Assembly: GCA_022710205.1 (NCBI GenBank)
Contig: JAKLHJ010000018.1
Location: forward strand, 1-14,088
DNA length: 14,088 nucleotides
From: Patescibacteria group bacterium
GTDB taxonomy: Bacteria; Patescibacteriota; Minisyncoccia; Phycocordibacterales; UBA12445
Reading direction: 5' to 3'
Both the position numbers and the translations under genes were made by a program. Below, piece by piece: positions 12,820-14,088 of the stretch; position 1 is the first letter of the stretch, and every line of letters starts with the position of its first letter. The notes under the pieces are model-generated. The model was given only the letters and a program-made list of their open reading frames with translations, did no database searches and had not been told where the DNA came from.

Positions 12820-14088
12820 GCGGAGCCGAGTCGACATTTTTTGTTTAAGCTGTTTCTGAGCGAACAATACTTACATTTTTCATCTTCACACCTCCTATCC
12901 CAAAAATCCAGATTTAATATTTCCTCGGATACCTTTTTAATAAGTTCCCTCAAGCCGGAGACATCTTCGGAATTTATGTCTATGCGTTCCTTCCTGTATG
13001 CTCCCTTTGGGTCAGGCATTATAAAATCTATCTCCCCTGTTACCGCATGATATTTGGCGTTATCATAATTATCTAAAAGTAGTCTATAAAATAATAGCTG
13101 CCTCTTCATATCCCCATCAGAATTCTTCGTCTTGCCCTCTATCTCGTTCCTGCTTTTTATTTTACCGGTCTTATAATCCACAACATTTACGTTATTGGCC
13201 GCATCAAGTATCTCTATTTTATCTATCTTGCCGGTTAGCGTTACCGGTATACCGGGAAGAACAATGTGAACCTTGAATTCATTTAAGATCTCTATATTCC
13301 AATCTTTTATATATTTTTTGTAGTAACCCCTTAACGCCTCTTTGCCTCTTTTCAATGTCTCCTTCAAGTCTTCGTCAGACAAAGGTTCTTCTTTCAAATA
13401 TTTTTCAAATATCTGAAGCAATTTTTGAACGCCGATATCATCGTCTTCTTTTAATTTATCGAAGAAGTCTTTCAGAGCATAATGTATCGCGTTTCCGAAC
13501 ATCAAAAACTTATCGGGAGCTTCCGGAATTCTTATCAGGTTGCGGTAAAAATAACTCCACGGACATTCTAAATAATTATTTAAGGCGGTCACAGAAAATC
13601 CCTGTGACAAAAATATTTCATTTAGGAATTTCTTATCATCGGCGCTTGTCCCGCGATTAACCTTCGGCTCAAAACTTTTTACAAGCACGTCCTTGGCTAA
13701 TTCCGGAGAAGAAACTTCGTCTTTCAGGTCTAAAAATTGCGGGTCAATCTCCTCGATAAACTGTGAAGGCAACAACAACTTGCCCTCTTTATCTTTTTTT
13801 GAATAACTCAAAAAGATATCTTTCTTGGCGCGCGTAAGAGCCACGTAGAACAATCGTCTTTCGTCATCGTTGCCGCCGTCAGTACTCGCGCCGAGCGGTA
13901 GTTTAAAATGTTTTTTTGTGCGCCTATTTCCCCAGTGACCGTCATATAAGCCCAAAATATATACGTGATCGAACTCTAGCCCCTTGGACCTATGCGCCGT
14001 CATAAGATGAACCGCATCCATGCCGGATCTCTCTCCACCAGCCGACCTCAAAAGCCGGCGGCCCTTGGCGGCCTCCAAGAAATCCATA
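12816..14088 (-). CDS. UvrD-type helicase fused to a PD-(D/E)XK nuclease, C-terminal part (AddB/RecB-like), cut by the window edge
   Basis: The frame stays open to base 14088, so the 423 codons seen are the end of a longer protein; the ATG at 14087 is very unlikely to be its start. Counting from it, residues 28-40 (HLMTAHRSKGLEF) are helicase motif V and 76-88 (ERRLFYVALTRAK) are motif VI of superfamily 1. A nuclease domain follows: SVTALNNYLECPWSYFYRNL at 165-184, GNAIH at 198-202, GKIDKIE at 286-292, and the catalytic VVDYKTGK at 302-309 (Asp304 and Lys306). Cys175, Cys405, Cys408 and Cys418 are placed like the ligands of the AddB/Cas4 iron-sulfur cluster; Cys400 is an extra. The expected role is processing of DNA double-strand ends for recombination. 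Walker motifs lie outside the window. The stop overlaps the MFS stop in one CTAG. Confidence 0.9.
   Translation of the reverse strand, partial: MDFLEAAKGRRLLRSAGGERSGMDAVHLMTAHRSKGLEFDHVYILGLYDGHWGNRRTKKHFKLPLGASTDGGNDDERRLFYVALTRAKKDIFLSYSKKDKEGKLLLPSQFIEEIDPQFLDLKDEVSSPELAKDVLVKSFEPKVNRGTSADDKKFLNEIFLSQGFSVTALNNYLECPWSYFYRNLIRIPEAPDKFLMFGNAIHYALKDFFDKLKEDDDIGVQKLLQIFEKYLKEEPLSDEDLKETLKRGKEALRGYYKKYIKDWNIEILNEFKVHIVLPGIPVTLTGKIDKIEILDAANNVNVVDYKTGKIKSRNEIEGKTKNSDGDMKRQLLFYRLLLDNYDNAKYHAVTGEIDFIMPDPKGAYRKERIDINSEDVSGLRELIKKVSEEILNLDFWDRRCEDEKCKYCSLRNSLNKKCRLGSA

Noticed and set aside
14085..14087. ATG at the right edge as the start of the helicase-nuclease gene.
   Set aside because: Motif V appears only about 28 residues in, so the ATPase part and Walker motifs must lie further upstream outside the window.
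1..14088. UGA recoded as glycine or tryptophan, as in some CPR lineages.
   Set aside because: Long frames are complete under the standard code and the methyltransferase ends with TGA in an ATGA overlap, so no recoding is needed.
1..14088. CRISPR array, tRNA or rRNA genes, insertion sequence or phage genes.
   Set aside because: No regularly spaced repeats, cloverleaf, rRNA core segments, transposase motifs or phage structural genes were seen by eye. A covariance-model scan was not possible.

Overview
The window most resembles a chromosomal piece from a Candidate Phyla Radiation bacterium (Patescibacteria, probably Parcubacteria-like). This is an inference from gene content and style, not a taxonomic proof. 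The signs are AT-rich DNA with short intergenic gaps, an RNase J with a basic N-terminal tail, a SecG gene beside a membrane-anchored orphan solute-binding protein, and a compact block of glycosyltransferases. All long reading frames fit the standard genetic code. No rRNA, tRNA, CRISPR array or transposase was seen, and no gap without a gene exceeds about 200 bases.

Region 1 (about 1-5130, minus strand) is a surface-glycan locus. In transcription order it holds a GT4-type glycosyltransferase, a possible 20-codon ORF, a SAM methyltransferase, a second glycosyltransferase broken by a -1 frameshift, a GtrA-family membrane protein, a GtrB/DPMS-type family 2 glycosyltransferase, and the N-terminal 225 codons of an AsnB-type asparagine synthetase that runs off the left edge. 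Spacing from the methyltransferase onward is 2-7 nt or an ATGA overlap, so those genes look like one operon. Upstream of the first glycosyltransferase lies a 14-codon stub that repeats its N-terminus, followed by a palindrome that can fold as a three-way junction. The locus appears to have lost and rearranged genes.

Region 2 (5160-7360, minus strand) is the groES-groEL chaperonin operon. It has a strong sigma70-type promoter with a small palindrome in its spacer, no CIRCE element, a dispersed-repeat-like hairpin between the two genes, and a hairpin terminator separating it from region 1.

Region 3 (7390-12819, plus strand) holds secG, the anchored family 5 solute-binding protein, RNase J and an MFS transporter. 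For secG, the solute-binding protein and the MFS gene, a -10-like hexamer sits so close to the ATG that transcripts would be leaderless or nearly so. RNase J instead has three consecutive short stem-loops before its start, which may be a leader that controls its own mRNA, and a clear terminator after it.

Region 4 (12816-14088, minus strand) is the C-terminal part of a UvrD-type helicase fused to a PD-(D/E)XK nuclease with a probable iron-sulfur cluster (AddB/RecB-like). It is convergent with the MFS gene, and both stop codons share one CTAG.

Most of the window is housekeeping or ordinary accessory content. I found no convincing new multi-gene system. The observations most worth following are the three-way-junction palindrome beside the gene stub, the RNase J leader, and the recurring leaderless promoter layout.
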